Shown piece by piece: positions 17,533 through 25,527 of a stretch of DNA of 64,000 bases (the stretch's first letter is position 1; every line of letters begins with the position of its first letter). The position numbers and the translations under genes were made by a program. Below the pieces are notes generated by a model that saw nothing but the letters and a program-made list of their open reading frames with translations, did not search any database and was not told the origin of the DNA. The DNA is from Paraburkholderia unamae (GTDB taxonomy: Bacteria; Pseudomonadota; Gammaproteobacteria; Burkholderiales; Burkholderiaceae), in the NCBI RefSeq assembly GCF_003268775.1, contig NZ_QLSU01000025.1, forward strand, positions 1-64,000, in the 5' to 3' direction.

Positions 17533-18441
17533 TTAGCCGCTGGCTCGCGGCTCCATGAACGTATGCCGGAAATACTCGCGCACGGCGTGCATCGCGGGAC
17601 TCAGTTCCTTGTTCTTGCGCCACGCGAGACCCACGCTCATCGCGGGAACGGCGTCCAGCAGCATGATCGTTTCGATGCGCCGGCCTTCGAGCGACCACGG
17701 CCGGTAGACCATGTCGGACAGAATGGCGACGCCCGAGCCGTTCGCAACCATGCTACGCACCGCTTCCACCGATGAGGTGCGCAAAATCACGTTCGGCCGC
17801 CAGGGCGTCTCGTTCCAGTAGCGCATTGCCGTTTGCGCGGCTTCGTCCACGGTGAGCATCACGAAGGGCTCGTGCGCGACTTCGGCGAAGGTCACGCTCT
17901 CGCGTTTGAGCAATGCGTGATGCGCACCCACCCAGAGCCGCCGCACGGAATGAATCATGGGCTCCAGCGCGAGTTCCGGGTTCGAGACGTTCGACGTGAG
18001 CAGAACGGCCATGTCGTACTGGCCCGTGATCAATCCCTCCTCGATCGCATCGCGGTTCAACTCGTGCAGTTGAATGGTGAGGCGCGGATACAGCGCATTG
18101 AGCCGCTGAATATGATGCGGCAGGAAATAGCCCAGCACCGTGTAGCTCGCCGCGATGGCCAGCGTGCCGGTGAGCGTGCTTTCCAGGTTGGGAATGCGCA
18201 TGGCCTCGTCCACCGAGGCGAGAATGGTGTAGGCGTGATTGAGGAAGCGCCGCCCCGTGTCGGTCAGCGTCACGCCTGAAGCGGTGCGCACGAAAAGCTG
18301 CGTGCCGAGGCTGTCTTCCAGTTCCTTGATGGCGCTCGTCACCGCCGACTGCGATATGGTCAGATGAATGGCCGCTTGCGAGAGCTGCCCGAGTTCGGCC
18401 GTCGCGACGAAGTACTTGAGCTGCCTGAGGGTGAGCGCCAT
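17533..18441 (-). CDS. LysR-family transcriptional regulator
   Basis: A 302-residue LTTR. The winged-helix domain is residues 1-60 (LRQLKYFVATAELGQLSQAAIHLTISQSAVTS, SLGTQLFVR), followed by a LysR substrate-binding domain (TLTGTLAIAASYTVLGYFLPHH). It diverges from the PxpA-biotin carboxylase operon and is the obvious candidate regulator of it. The intergenic gap holds a TATCGA-N5-TCGATA palindrome, a plausible operator. The inducer is unknown, probably the amide or lactam substrate or its product. Confidence 0.9.
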   Translation of the reverse strand: MALTLRQLKYFVATAELGQLSQAAIHLTISQSAVTSAIKELEDSLGTQLFVRTASGVTLTDTGRRFLNHAYTILASVDEAMRIPNLESTLTGTLAIAASYTVLGYFLPHHIQRLNALYPRLTIQLHELNRDAIEEGLITGQYDMAVLLTSNVSNPELALEPMIHSVRRLWVGAHHALLKRESVTFAEVAHEPFVMLTVDEAAQTAMRYWNETPWRPNVILRTSSVEAVRSMVANGSGVAILSDMVYRPWSLEGRRIETIMLLDAVPAMSVGLAWRKNKELSPAMHAVREYFRHTFMEPRASG

Positions 18442-18485
18442 CTTCGATAGAAAGTGAATGTGTCAGCCCGAAGACTAGCCCGCAT

Positions 18486-18502
18486 TATCGAAAAAATCGA
18501 TA
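18486..18502. promoter_or_regulatory. Palindromic LysR-type operator candidate
   Basis: A perfect inverted repeat, TATCGA-AAAAA-TCGATA, lies between the LysR gene and the divergent pxpA-like gene. A second half site TCGATA occurs near 18446. It contains the dyad T...A pattern of LTTR sites. Confidence 0.5.
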
Positions 18503-18617
18503 CCGAGGCATATAAAAATAAAACTTTTTTGACCACCTGCCTCCGTATAACCTCAGTTCGACAGTCGGCTGCGCGTGTTTCGAAACACCCGGCCGAGCGA
18601 ACCAGGAGGGGAACCGT

Positions 18618-19400
18618 ATGAAGAAGCAGTCCGTCGACCTGAACTCCGATATGGGAGAAGGCTTCGGCCCGTGGCGCATTGGCGATGGCGTGGATGAAGC
18701 CATCATGCCGCTCATCAGCTCGGCGAATATCGCCACCGGCTTTCATGCCGGCGATCCGAACATCATGGCGCGCACCGTGCAACTGGCGAGGGAGTCCGGC
18801 GTCGGGATCGGCGCGCATCCCGGCTTTCGCGATCTGGTCGGCTTTGGCCGCCGCAATATCGCCGAAACGCCCCAGGCGCTCGTCAACGACATCCTTTACC
18901 AACTCGGCGCACTGCGCGAATTCGCGCGCCTGCACGGCCTCAGGCTCCAGCACGTGAAACCGCATGGCGCGCTTTATATGCACGCCGCGCGCGACGAGGC
19001 ATTCTCGCGGCTCCTCGTCGAAACGCTGCAACAGGTCGATCCGAATCTGCTGCTCTTTTGCATGGAGTCGTCGGCCACTTATCGCATTGCGCGTGAAATC
19101 GGCCAGCCGGTCGTGCGCGAGTTTTACGCCGACCGCGACTACGACCGCAGCGGTTCGATTGTCTTCACGCGCCGCGTTGGCCGCCTCGACGCCGGACAGG
19201 TCGCGGAGAAGGTTCTGCGTGCGTGCATCGAAGGCAAGGTGCGCACGGTCGACGGCGACGACATCGACATCGATTTCGACTCCATCTGCATCCACAGCGA
19301 CACGCCCGGCGCGCTGGAGCTCGTGCAAACCACGCGCGAGCACCTCGTTCGCGAAGGCATTCGCATCACCGGGCCGCTCGCGCCGACGCCCCGGTTCTAA
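18618..19400 (+). CDS. pxpA: LamB/YcsF (PxpA-type) lactam-utilisation protein
   Basis: A 260-residue LamB/YcsF protein. The conserved VDLNSDMGEGFGPW start, SSANIATGFHAGDPN, GVGIGAHPGFRDLVGFGRR and HVKPHGALYMHA blocks are all present. In 5-oxoprolinase, PxpA acts with PxpB and PxpC to open pyroglutamate with ATP. Here the next two genes encode a biotin carrier and a biotin carboxylase, so the reaction may instead be carboxylation-assisted hydrolysis of a cyclic amide. It is the first gene of the operon, with an AGGAGGGG site upstream, and is divergent from the LysR gene. Confidence 0.88.
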   Translation: MKKQSVDLNSDMGEGFGPWRIGDGVDEAIMPLISSANIATGFHAGDPNIMARTVQLARESGVGIGAHPGFRDLVGFGRRNIAETPQALVNDILYQLGALREFARLHGLRLQHVKPHGALYMHAARDEAFSRLLVETLQQVDPNLLLFCMESSATYRIAREIGQPVVREFYADRDYDRSGSIVFTRRVGRLDAGQVAEKVLRACIEGKVRTVDGDDIDIDFDSICIHSDTPGALELVQTTREHLVREGIRITGPLAPTPRF

Positions 19401-19421
19401 ACCCATTCAAGGAGAGACATG

Positions 19422-19664
19422 ATGGCATTGCACGATATCGTGAGCCCCCTGCCGGGCACGTTCTACCGGCGTCCCTCGCCCGACGCGGCGTTTTACGTCG
19501 CCATCGACACCGCCGTTCAGGCCGGCGCGGTCATCGGCCTCGTCGAAGTGATGAAGCAGTTCACCGAAGTCGAGACCGAGGTGTCGGGCCGCGTGGCGGA
19601 GCTTCTCGTCGAGGACGGCGAGCCCGTGGATGCGGGACAGGTGCTGATGCGCATCGAGGAGTGA
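19422..19664 (+). CDS. Small biotin carboxyl carrier protein
   Basis: An 80-residue stand-alone biotinyl domain. The biotinylation motif is EVMKQF, with the lysine in the expected beta-hairpin turn. It is flanked by SPLPGTFYRRPSPDA and EVSGRVAELLVEDGEPVDAGQVLMRIEE, as in BCCP folds. It lacks the long Pro/Ala-rich N-terminal linker of AccB. The second of two adjacent ATGs has better spacing from AAGGAG; 19419 is the alternative. It should carry carboxybiotin from the downstream biotin carboxylase to the PxpB/PxpC-like carboxyltransferase. Confidence 0.88.
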   Translation: MALHDIVSPLPGTFYRRPSPDAAFYVAIDTAVQAGAVIGLVEVMKQFTEVETEVSGRVAELLVEDGEPVDAGQVLMRIEE

Positions 19665-19668
19665 AGCG

Positions 19669-21135
19669 ATGAACGTGGACAATTCGACGGCGGCGTTCTA
19701 CCGCCCCTCGCGCATTCGCACTGTGCTGGTCGCCAATCGCGGCGAGATCGCGGTGCGCGTGATACGCGCGGCCCAGGAGCTTGGCATGCGCGCGGCAGTC
19801 GTGGTGAGCGACGCCGACCGCGACAGCCTCGCCGCGCGCATGGCCGATGAAGCCGTGCATATCGGTTCTTCGCACGCGGCCAAGAGCTATCTGAATGCCG
19901 CTGCGGTGCTCGCGGCGGCCCGGCAATGCGGCGCGGACGCCATTCATCCGGGCTATGGCTTCCTCTCCGAGAACGCGGATTTCGCGGCGCAGGTGGAAGC
20001 GGCAGGCCTCATCTTCGTCGGTCCGAGCTCGCAGGTCATCGCGACGATGGGCGACAAGGCCCGCGCCCGCGAAACCGCGCAGCGCGCCGACGTGCCCACG
20101 GTGCCCGGCAGCGCAGGCATCGTGAATTCGCTCGACGAAGCGCGGGAGGTTGCCGCGCGCATCGGCTACCCGATCATGATCAAGGCAGCGGCGGGCGGCG
20201 GCGGACGCGGCATCCGCGTGGCGCATGACGCCGCGCAGCTCGACGCCGAACTGCCGCTTGCCCAGCGCGAAGCCCAGGCCGCGTTCGGCGACGGCGGCGT
20301 CTATCTGGAGCGCTTCATCGCACGCGCGCGGCATATCGAAGTCCAGGTGCTCGGCGACGGCAATGACGTGATCCATCTGTTCGAGCGCGAGTGTTCGCTG
20401 CAACGGCGGCGTCAAAAGATTCTGGAAGAAGCCCCTTCGCCTTCGCTCACGCCGACGCTGCGTGCGCAGCTTTGCGAGTCGGCGGCGCGCCTCGCCAGGC
20501 AAGTGGGCTATCGCAGCGCCGGTACGCTGGAATATCTCTTCGACGAAACGCGCGGCGAGTTCTATTTCATCGAAATGAATACGCGCATCCAGGTCGAGCA
20601 TCCGGTGACGGAGGCGATCACGGGCGTCGATCTCGTGCGCGAAATGCTGCGCATCGCCGACGGCGAGCCATTGCGCTTCAAGCAGAGCGACATCGTGCTG
20701 CGCGGCGCGGCCCTTGAATGCCGCATCAACGCCGAAGATCCGCTTCAGGATTTCCGCCCGAATCCGGGGCGTGTGGAAGAACTGGTCTGGCCGACGGGCC
20801 CAGGCGTGCGTGTCGATTCGCTGCTTTACCCCGGCTATGTCGTGCCGCCCTTCTACGATTCGCTGCTCGCCAAGCTGATCGTGCACGACGAAAGCCGCGC
20901 GGCGGCCATCGAACGCCTCGCCCGCGCGCTGCGCGAGTTGCAGATTGGCGGCCTGAAAACCACGGCCGTGCTGCACCGCGCGCTCGTGGCCGACGACGAC
21001 GTGCGCGCGGCCCGTTATCACACCAATTATCTGGAAACCTGGATGGCGGCGTGGCGCGCCAGCAGCGAGGCCGCATCGAATGCGGCGCGCGAGCACGCCG
21101 TGGCGGGATCGACGAGCGCACGGGAGGCGTCATGA
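19669..21135 (+). CDS. Biotin carboxylase subunit (AccC-like)
   Basis: A 488-residue biotin carboxylase. The N-terminal domain starts VLVANRGEIAVRVIRAAQELG. The ATP-grasp glycine loop is KAAAGGGGRGIRVA, the catalytic region is FYFIEMNTRIQVEHPVTE, and the C-terminal domain contains ALECRINAEDP. It makes carboxybiotin from ATP and bicarbonate on the adjacent small carrier. It starts 4 bases after that gene with a GAGGAG site, and overlaps the PxpB-like gene (ATGA). A housekeeping AccC is unlikely because it sits in a PxpABC operon with its own carrier. Confidence 0.92.
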   Translation: MNVDNSTAAFYRPSRIRTVLVANRGEIAVRVIRAAQELGMRAAVVVSDADRDSLAARMADEAVHIGSSHAAKSYLNAAAVLAAARQCGADAIHPGYGFLSENADFAAQVEAAGLIFVGPSSQVIATMGDKARARETAQRADVPTVPGSAGIVNSLDEAREVAARIGYPIMIKAAAGGGGRGIRVAHDAAQLDAELPLAQREAQAAFGDGGVYLERFIARARHIEVQVLGDGNDVIHLFERECSLQRRRQKILEEAPSPSLTPTLRAQLCESAARLARQVGYRSAGTLEYLFDETRGEFYFIEMNTRIQVEHPVTEAITGVDLVREMLRIADGEPLRFKQSDIVLRGAALECRINAEDPLQDFRPNPGRVEELVWPTGPGVRVDSLLYPGYVVPPFYDSLLAKLIVHDESRAAAIERLARALRELQIGGLKTTAVLHRALVADDDVRAARYHTNYLETWMAAWRASSEAASNAAREHAVAGSTSAREAS

Positions 21136-22007
21136 CCATACGCTACACATTTGGCGGCGACGAATTCGTGTTCGCCGAGATCAGCGAAGCGATGTCGCTC
21201 GACGCGTTCTTCAAGGGCACGGCGATCACACGCGAACTCCAGCGCCGCAACGTGGCCGGCGTGACCGAGATTTGCCCCGCGAACGCCTCCTACCAGGTGC
21301 GCTACGACCCGGACGTGATCGCCCCCGATGCGCTCGTCGCGCTCCTGCGCGACATCGAGACCGCAGTGGGCGAAGCCGCGCTCGACATCGACACGCGCAT
21401 TGTCGAAGTCCCGGTGCTCTACAACGATCCGTGGACGCATGAGACGCTCATGCGCTTTCGCGAGCGTCACCAGGACCCGTCTTCGACGGACCTCGAATAC
21501 GCGGCGCGCATCAACGGCAAACGCGACGTCGACGAATTCATCGCGGCGCATGCGGGCTCGCCGTGGTTCGTTTCGATGGTCGGATTCGTGGCGGGGCTGC
21601 CGTTCATGTACCAGATGGTCGAGCGCGAGCGCCAGCTTCAGGTGCCCAAATACCTGCGGCCGCGCACCGACACGCCGAAACTCACGGTCGGCCATGGCGG
21701 CTGCTTCGGCTGCATCTACTCGGTGCGCGGCGCAGGCGGCTACCAGATGTTCGGCGTGACGCCCGCGCCGATCTTCGACCCCGCGCAGCGGCTCGACTAC
21801 CTGCGCGAGTTCATGGTGTTTTTCCGGCCGGGCGACATCGTGAAGTTCAAACCCATCGACCGGGCGGCTTACGACGAGGCCGTGGCCGCCGTCGAAGCGG
21901 GCACGTTCTCGCTACGCGTGAAGCCCGTGAAATTCTCGCTCGACGATTTCCTTCGCGATCCTGACGAATACAACCGTTCCCTCGTGGAGGTGCTGAATGC
22001 CAACTGA
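21132..22007 (+). CDS. pxpB: PxpB/urea-carboxylase-type subunit 1 (KipI-like)
   Basis: A 291-residue protein, longer than ordinary PxpB/KipI (about 220-240). The core TPKLTVGHGGCFGCIYSV followed by GGYQMFGVTPAPIFD, and the tail FFRPGDIVKFKPIDRAAYDE, resemble the corresponding part of urea carboxylase more than KipI. This supports a carboxyltransferase half-site. The ATG overlaps the biotin carboxylase stop and follows GGGAGG. Its 3' end overlaps the PxpC-like gene by 11 bases, so the three are tightly coupled. The NCBI-style name pxpB is by family only; the substrate is not established. Confidence 0.85.
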   Translation: MTIRYTFGGDEFVFAEISEAMSLDAFFKGTAITRELQRRNVAGVTEICPANASYQVRYDPDVIAPDALVALLRDIETAVGEAALDIDTRIVEVPVLYNDPWTHETLMRFRERHQDPSSTDLEYAARINGKRDVDEFIAAHAGSPWFVSMVGFVAGLPFMYQMVERERQLQVPKYLRPRTDTPKLTVGHGGCFGCIYSVRGAGGYQMFGVTPAPIFDPAQRLDYLREFMVFFRPGDIVKFKPIDRAAYDEAVAAVEAGTFSLRVKPVKFSLDDFLRDPDEYNRSLVEVLNAN

Positions 22008-22992
22008 TACGCTCAATGTAATCGAGGTGCTCAAGCCGGGACTCGCCACTTCGGTGCAGGACACGGGACGCCAGGGCTACTACCACGTCGGCATTCCGCC
22101 CTCCGGCTCGCTCGACCAGTACTCGTCCCGCGCGGCGAACCTGCTGGTGGGCAATGCCGAAGACGCGGCCGTGCTCGAACTGACGCTGCTGGGCCCCGAT
22201 CTCCTGTTCCACTCGGACGCCGTCATCGCGCTGACGGGCGCGGAGATGACGCCGAAGATCGACGGCGTGGCCTGGACCGGCAATACCGCGCTGCGCATTC
22301 GCGCGGGGAGCAAGCTGACGTTCGACTATGTGAAGCGTGGCGCACGCGCGTATCTGGCGGTCTCCGGCGGCATCGACGTGCCGTCCGTGCTCGGCAGCCG
22401 CTCGACCTACACGCTCGGCGCAATCGGTGGACTCGCGGGCCGCCGCCTGCAAAAGGGCGACCGCCTTACGACTGGCGCGAGCCGCACGAAAGCGGCTGAG
22501 GGGATCGAACTGCCGGCCGCCTTGCGGGCGAAGCTCGACACCACGGTTGAACTGCGCGTGCTCACGGGGCTGTATCACTACCGCCTCACCGCCGAATCGG
22601 CGCAAACGTTCTTCGAGGACGAATGGACCGTCGCGCCCGAAGCGGACCGCATTGGCTATCGCTACAAGAACGGACGCCCGCTCCACTTCATGGAGCGCGA
22701 GCAGCCGTTCGGCGCGGGGGCCGATCCGTCGAATATCGTCGACGCCTGTTATCCCATTGGCTCGATCCAGGTGCCGGCCGGACTGGAGCCGATCATCCTG
22801 CATCGCGATGCGGTGTCGGGCGGCGGATACGCCACGATCGGCACGGTGATCAGCGCGAATATGGATCTGATCGGCCAGATGCAGCCCAACTACCGCGCGC
22901 GCTTCGTGAGCGTCACCATGAATGAGGCGCTCGCGGCCCGACGCGAATATCAACATCGCCTCGCCCTGCTGCGTGAAGCGCTAGCGCACTAG
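21997..22992 (+). CDS. pxpC: PxpC-type biotin-dependent carboxyltransferase-like subunit (KipA-like)
   Basis: A 331-residue subunit of the KipA/allophanate-hydrolase-subunit-2 family, which equals the other half of the urea carboxylase carboxyltransferase. Signature blocks are LKPGLATSVQDTGRQGYYHVG, SLDQYSSRAANLLVGN, YLAVSGGIDVPSVLGSRSTY and LGAIGGLAGRRLQKGD, ending near GQMQPNYRARFV. With PxpB it would receive the carboxyl group from carboxybiotin. A hairpin terminator follows at 23007, so the permease gene downstream is probably expressed at a different level. Confidence 0.88.
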   Translation: MPTDTLNVIEVLKPGLATSVQDTGRQGYYHVGIPPSGSLDQYSSRAANLLVGNAEDAAVLELTLLGPDLLFHSDAVIALTGAEMTPKIDGVAWTGNTALRIRAGSKLTFDYVKRGARAYLAVSGGIDVPSVLGSRSTYTLGAIGGLAGRRLQKGDRLTTGASRTKAAEGIELPAALRAKLDTTVELRVLTGLYHYRLTAESAQTFFEDEWTVAPEADRIGYRYKNGRPLHFMEREQPFGAGADPSNIVDACYPIGSIQVPAGLEPIILHRDAVSGGGYATIGTVISANMDLIGQMQPNYRARFVSVTMNEALAARREYQHRLALLREALAH

Positions 22993-23006
22993 CCCTTCCG
23001 GGGCCA

Positions 23007-23044
23007 GGGAGCGGCTGGCAGCCGCGCCGCTCCCCTGCTTTTCC
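23007..23044 (+). terminator. Hairpin terminator or attenuator after pxpC
   Basis: GGGAGCGGC (23007-23015) pairs perfectly with GCCGCTCCC (23026-23034). CTGCTTTTCC follows. It lies between the PxpC-like gene and the NCS1 permease. Confidence 0.5.
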
Positions 23045-23208
23045 TTTCGCAACCCGCGCTCCGGGCGGCCCTGGGCCACACGGCGGGAGCGCTCGCGCCT
23101 TTTTTTTCGCAGCATCGGCTGCCCGCCCGGCGTCAAGGCAGCCACGCGGCCATCTCGCACCGCGGTTCGGACGCCGTTCGCAAAAATTCAGACTCGAGGA
23201 GCAGGACC

Positions 23209-24564
23209 ATGGCCAATCTGGCGCAGGAAAGCACGGAGGCGGACGTCGATCTTTCGACAGTCGCCCTCCCCGACAGCGCAAGAATGCCCCCCTTTGCGCT
23301 GACGATGGCGTGGTGGGCGGTATGCAGCGCGGTGTTCTACATCGTGGTGGGTGCGACGCTCGCGCTGAACTATGGCGCGCGTAACGCCTTGATCGGCATG
23401 GCGCTATCGGTCGTCTCTTATGGCGCCGTGAACACGATCATCAGCCGCTACGCCATTCGCACGGGTTTGTCGGTCGCGCTCTTTTCACGGGTGCTGTTCG
23501 GTAGCGCGGGCGCCGCACTCGCGACGCTCATCTTCTTCGCGACCGCCATTTACTATGCGGTATTCGAAGGCTCGGTCATCGCCGTCGCGGCCAACCATCT
23601 GTTTCCCGCGCTCGCCTACAAATGGGCCGCGCTGATCGTGGTCTGCTATAGCGTACCGCTCGTATTCGGCAGCGTGCAACACTGGCTCGACAAATTCAAC
23701 GGCGTGCTGCTGCCGTTTTATCTGCTCGGGCTGCTCGCCGCCGTGGGACTCGCGACCTGGGAATACGGTTATAACGCCGCGTGGCTCGACTTCGGCCCCA
23801 GGAGTGCGGTGCCGGCGGACGGCTGGTGGCACTGTTTCGTCTATTACATGGGCGTGTGGGTGCTCATGATGTTCACGTTCGACTACGCGCGCTTCGGGCG
23901 CAAGCAAGATGCGCAATATCACGGCCGATGGAATTTCGGCATGCCGTTCTATCTCGTCACCTTTCTCGTCAACGGCGCGGCGGGCATTTATCTCGTCAGC
24001 ACGATTCCTGGCCTTGGCACGCTTTCCGAAGTGTCGGTCGTGCTGGCCTTGCTCAAGCTGATGGGCATCTGGGGACTGCTGTTCGTGTGGGTCACGCAGT
24101 CACGCATCAACACGGCGAACTACTATCTCGCCACCATCAACATGCAAGCGTTCTTCCAGAAGGTTGCGGGCCTGCGGGCGCCGAAGTTCCTCTGGGCGCT
24201 CGTGGTCGGCGTGGTGGTCTATGTGCTGATGATGGCCGATATTTTCTCGAAGATCCTTCTGGCGCTCGCCTGGCAGGGCATTTTCGTTGTCGCGTGGGTC
24301 GGCGTCGCACTCGCTCATATTACGTCCGCGCGCTATGGCCAACTCATCGGCGAGGATATCGAATGCAGGGATTCCCACGTACCGCAGTTCAATCCCGGTG
24401 GTTTGATCGCGTGGTTCGCGGGCGCATTTGTGGGGTTCGCGTTGAACACCGCGTCGGGCTTTCTCGCGTCGCTTTCCGCGCCGGCCACCTTCGTCGTTTC
24501 GTGGGTCGTCTATAGCGGACTGCTGGCCACGGCCAAGCGGACGTGGTTCGTGCGCAATACCTGA
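23209..24564 (+). CDS. NCS1-family nucleobase/hydantoin-type permease
   Basis: A 451-residue cytosine/purine/hydantoin permease-family protein with about 12 hydrophobic helices. TM1 starts ALTMAWWAVCSAVFYIVVGATLALNYG and the loop has YGAVNTIISRYAIRTGLSVALFSRVLFG, typical of NCS1 carriers. It probably imports a cyclic amide or nucleobase-like compound with a cation. Its position downstream of the PxpA-biotin carboxylase-PxpBC genes points to the same substrate. GAGGAG stands about 10 bases upstream of the ATG. Its substrate (hydantoin, pyrimidine, lactam) cannot be told from motifs. Confidence 0.85.
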   Translation: MANLAQESTEADVDLSTVALPDSARMPPFALTMAWWAVCSAVFYIVVGATLALNYGARNALIGMALSVVSYGAVNTIISRYAIRTGLSVALFSRVLFGSAGAALATLIFFATAIYYAVFEGSVIAVAANHLFPALAYKWAALIVVCYSVPLVFGSVQHWLDKFNGVLLPFYLLGLLAAVGLATWEYGYNAAWLDFGPRSAVPADGWWHCFVYYMGVWVLMMFTFDYARFGRKQDAQYHGRWNFGMPFYLVTFLVNGAAGIYLVSTIPGLGTLSEVSVVLALLKLMGIWGLLFVWVTQSRINTANYYLATINMQAFFQKVAGLRAPKFLWALVVGVVVYVLMMADIFSKILLALAWQGIFVVAWVGVALAHITSARYGQLIGEDIECRDSHVPQFNPGGLIAWFAGAFVGFALNTASGFLASLSAPATFVVSWVVYSGLLATAKRTWFVRNT

Positions 24565-24664
24565 AGCACGCTTCGACTCGACAACGCCTGATCGTTGCGC
24601 GAGTCTTACGCCAACGAGGCAGCCGGGCGGCCGCACTCCCCCTGTGGCGCGCCCGGCCTGTGAC

Positions 24665-24979
24665 TCAATGTTTGTAAGCGTGCCGCCGGTGAGCGGTCGC
24701 CAGCAACGCGTTGTCGCCGCTCTCCGCCTCGAATTCCGCTTCGGGGCCGTCTGCCATCACCACGCGAACGTCCTGCGCAAACGCCTCTTCCAGCCGCTTG
24801 CGCGCGTGCGCCACGCAGTCGGCTTCGGCGCCTTCGCCGGCCGCCACCGCGGCCTGAGCCAACGCCTTCGATGCCAGGCCAAACACCGCGACGACTTCGT
24901 CCCAGGTCAGGCCCGCGGAGATGGCCTCTTCAATGAACCGTTCAACCAGTTCGCCTGCTTTCGCTTTTAACATGACCAT
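24665..24979 (-). CDS. Hypothetical protein, 104 residues
   Basis: Not recognised. The predicted protein is acidic and helical, for example FIEEAISAGLTWDEVVAVFGLASKALAQAAVAAGEG, with a His/Arg-rich end (ATAHRRHAYKH). The start at MVMLKAKAG is preferred because AAGGAA lies about 10 bases upstream; the frame stays open to 25108. It has no signal peptide or membrane segment. It is monocistronic and convergent with the permease gene. Confidence 0.6.
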   Translation of the reverse strand: MVMLKAKAGELVERFIEEAISAGLTWDEVVAVFGLASKALAQAAVAAGEGAEADCVAHARKRLEEAFAQDVRVVMADGPEAEFEAESGDNALLATAHRRHAYKH

Positions 24980-25109
24980 GAATGATTCCGTTCCTTGTTT
25001 GAAGCAATGTAAGCCGCTTGCGTGCTGCTTTCCTGCCAAGCGAAAAGACGACTCACGACAAAGGTACCTGCTTTTCAAAGCCTCCGGGGATGAATATTCA
25101 TGGTGCACA

Positions 25110-25330
25110 CGATGTTCTCTCGATCAGCCTCGTAAAAACCGGATTGGGCGGCCAAAATCTGGTGTACGACCGCCATTGAAAACTGCGCGCTAAAGCGCTC
25201 TGTTAAATTGTCTTCGGCGTTCGGCTCGTGCTGCCCTGAGCTGAATGTGGTCCACCGGGTCGGTTCCCCCCGAACTCGATCGTACCCGGACTCGCACCGC
25301 CAGGTTGGCAAGGCCTGGCGGTTTTTTTTT
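25110..25330 (+). ncRNA. Candidate small RNA ending at an orphan terminator
   Basis: A textbook rightward terminator at 25297-25330 has no gene upstream on this strand: the nearest gene is on the opposite strand and ends its 5' side at 24979. The upstream 200 bases contain several short inverted repeats, such as GCGC-taaa-GCGC near 25185. The 5' end is not determined. It does not look like a tRNA, tmRNA or signal recognition RNA. Confidence 0.4.
25297..25330 (+). terminator. Rho-independent terminator, orphan
   Basis: CCGCCAGG (25297-25304) and CCTGGCGG (25314-25321) form a perfect 8-base stem. Nine T residues follow. Confidence 0.85.
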
Positions 25331-25527
25331 ATTCGCGAAGCGGACCGACGATAGACGCAACGCGCCAAAACATTTCACTTTTTGCCGATTGGCTGGCGCA
25401 CCTTGCGGCATGTGATAGCTTGGAAGTTCTATCAACCTCAATTGATTCGGCGGCTTACCGGCAGCTTCCTGTCGGCTCCTCCCCGCCACGCGCACGCTGC
25501 CGGTTTAAAGCGCCGAACACTCCTTAG

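Larger units (their letters stand above)
24980..25527. other. Long intergenic region left of galE
   Basis: About 550 bases with no supported protein gene. It contains an orphan rightward terminator (25297-25330) and must also carry the galE promoter. See the small RNA candidate. Confidence 0.5.

Noticed and set aside
19561..21096. A 511-codon leftward open frame
   Set aside because: Antisense to the biotin carboxylase gene, which has all catalytic motifs.
24622..24657. GC-rich inverted repeat GCCGGGCG/CGCCCGGC after the NCS1 permease gene
   Set aside because: A possible terminator, but with a 20-base loop and no T tract it is not strong enough to list as a feature.
25250..25296. GGTTC-containing stretch resembling a tRNA T-arm
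   Set aside because: No acceptor stem, anticodon arm or CCA end can be assembled around it.
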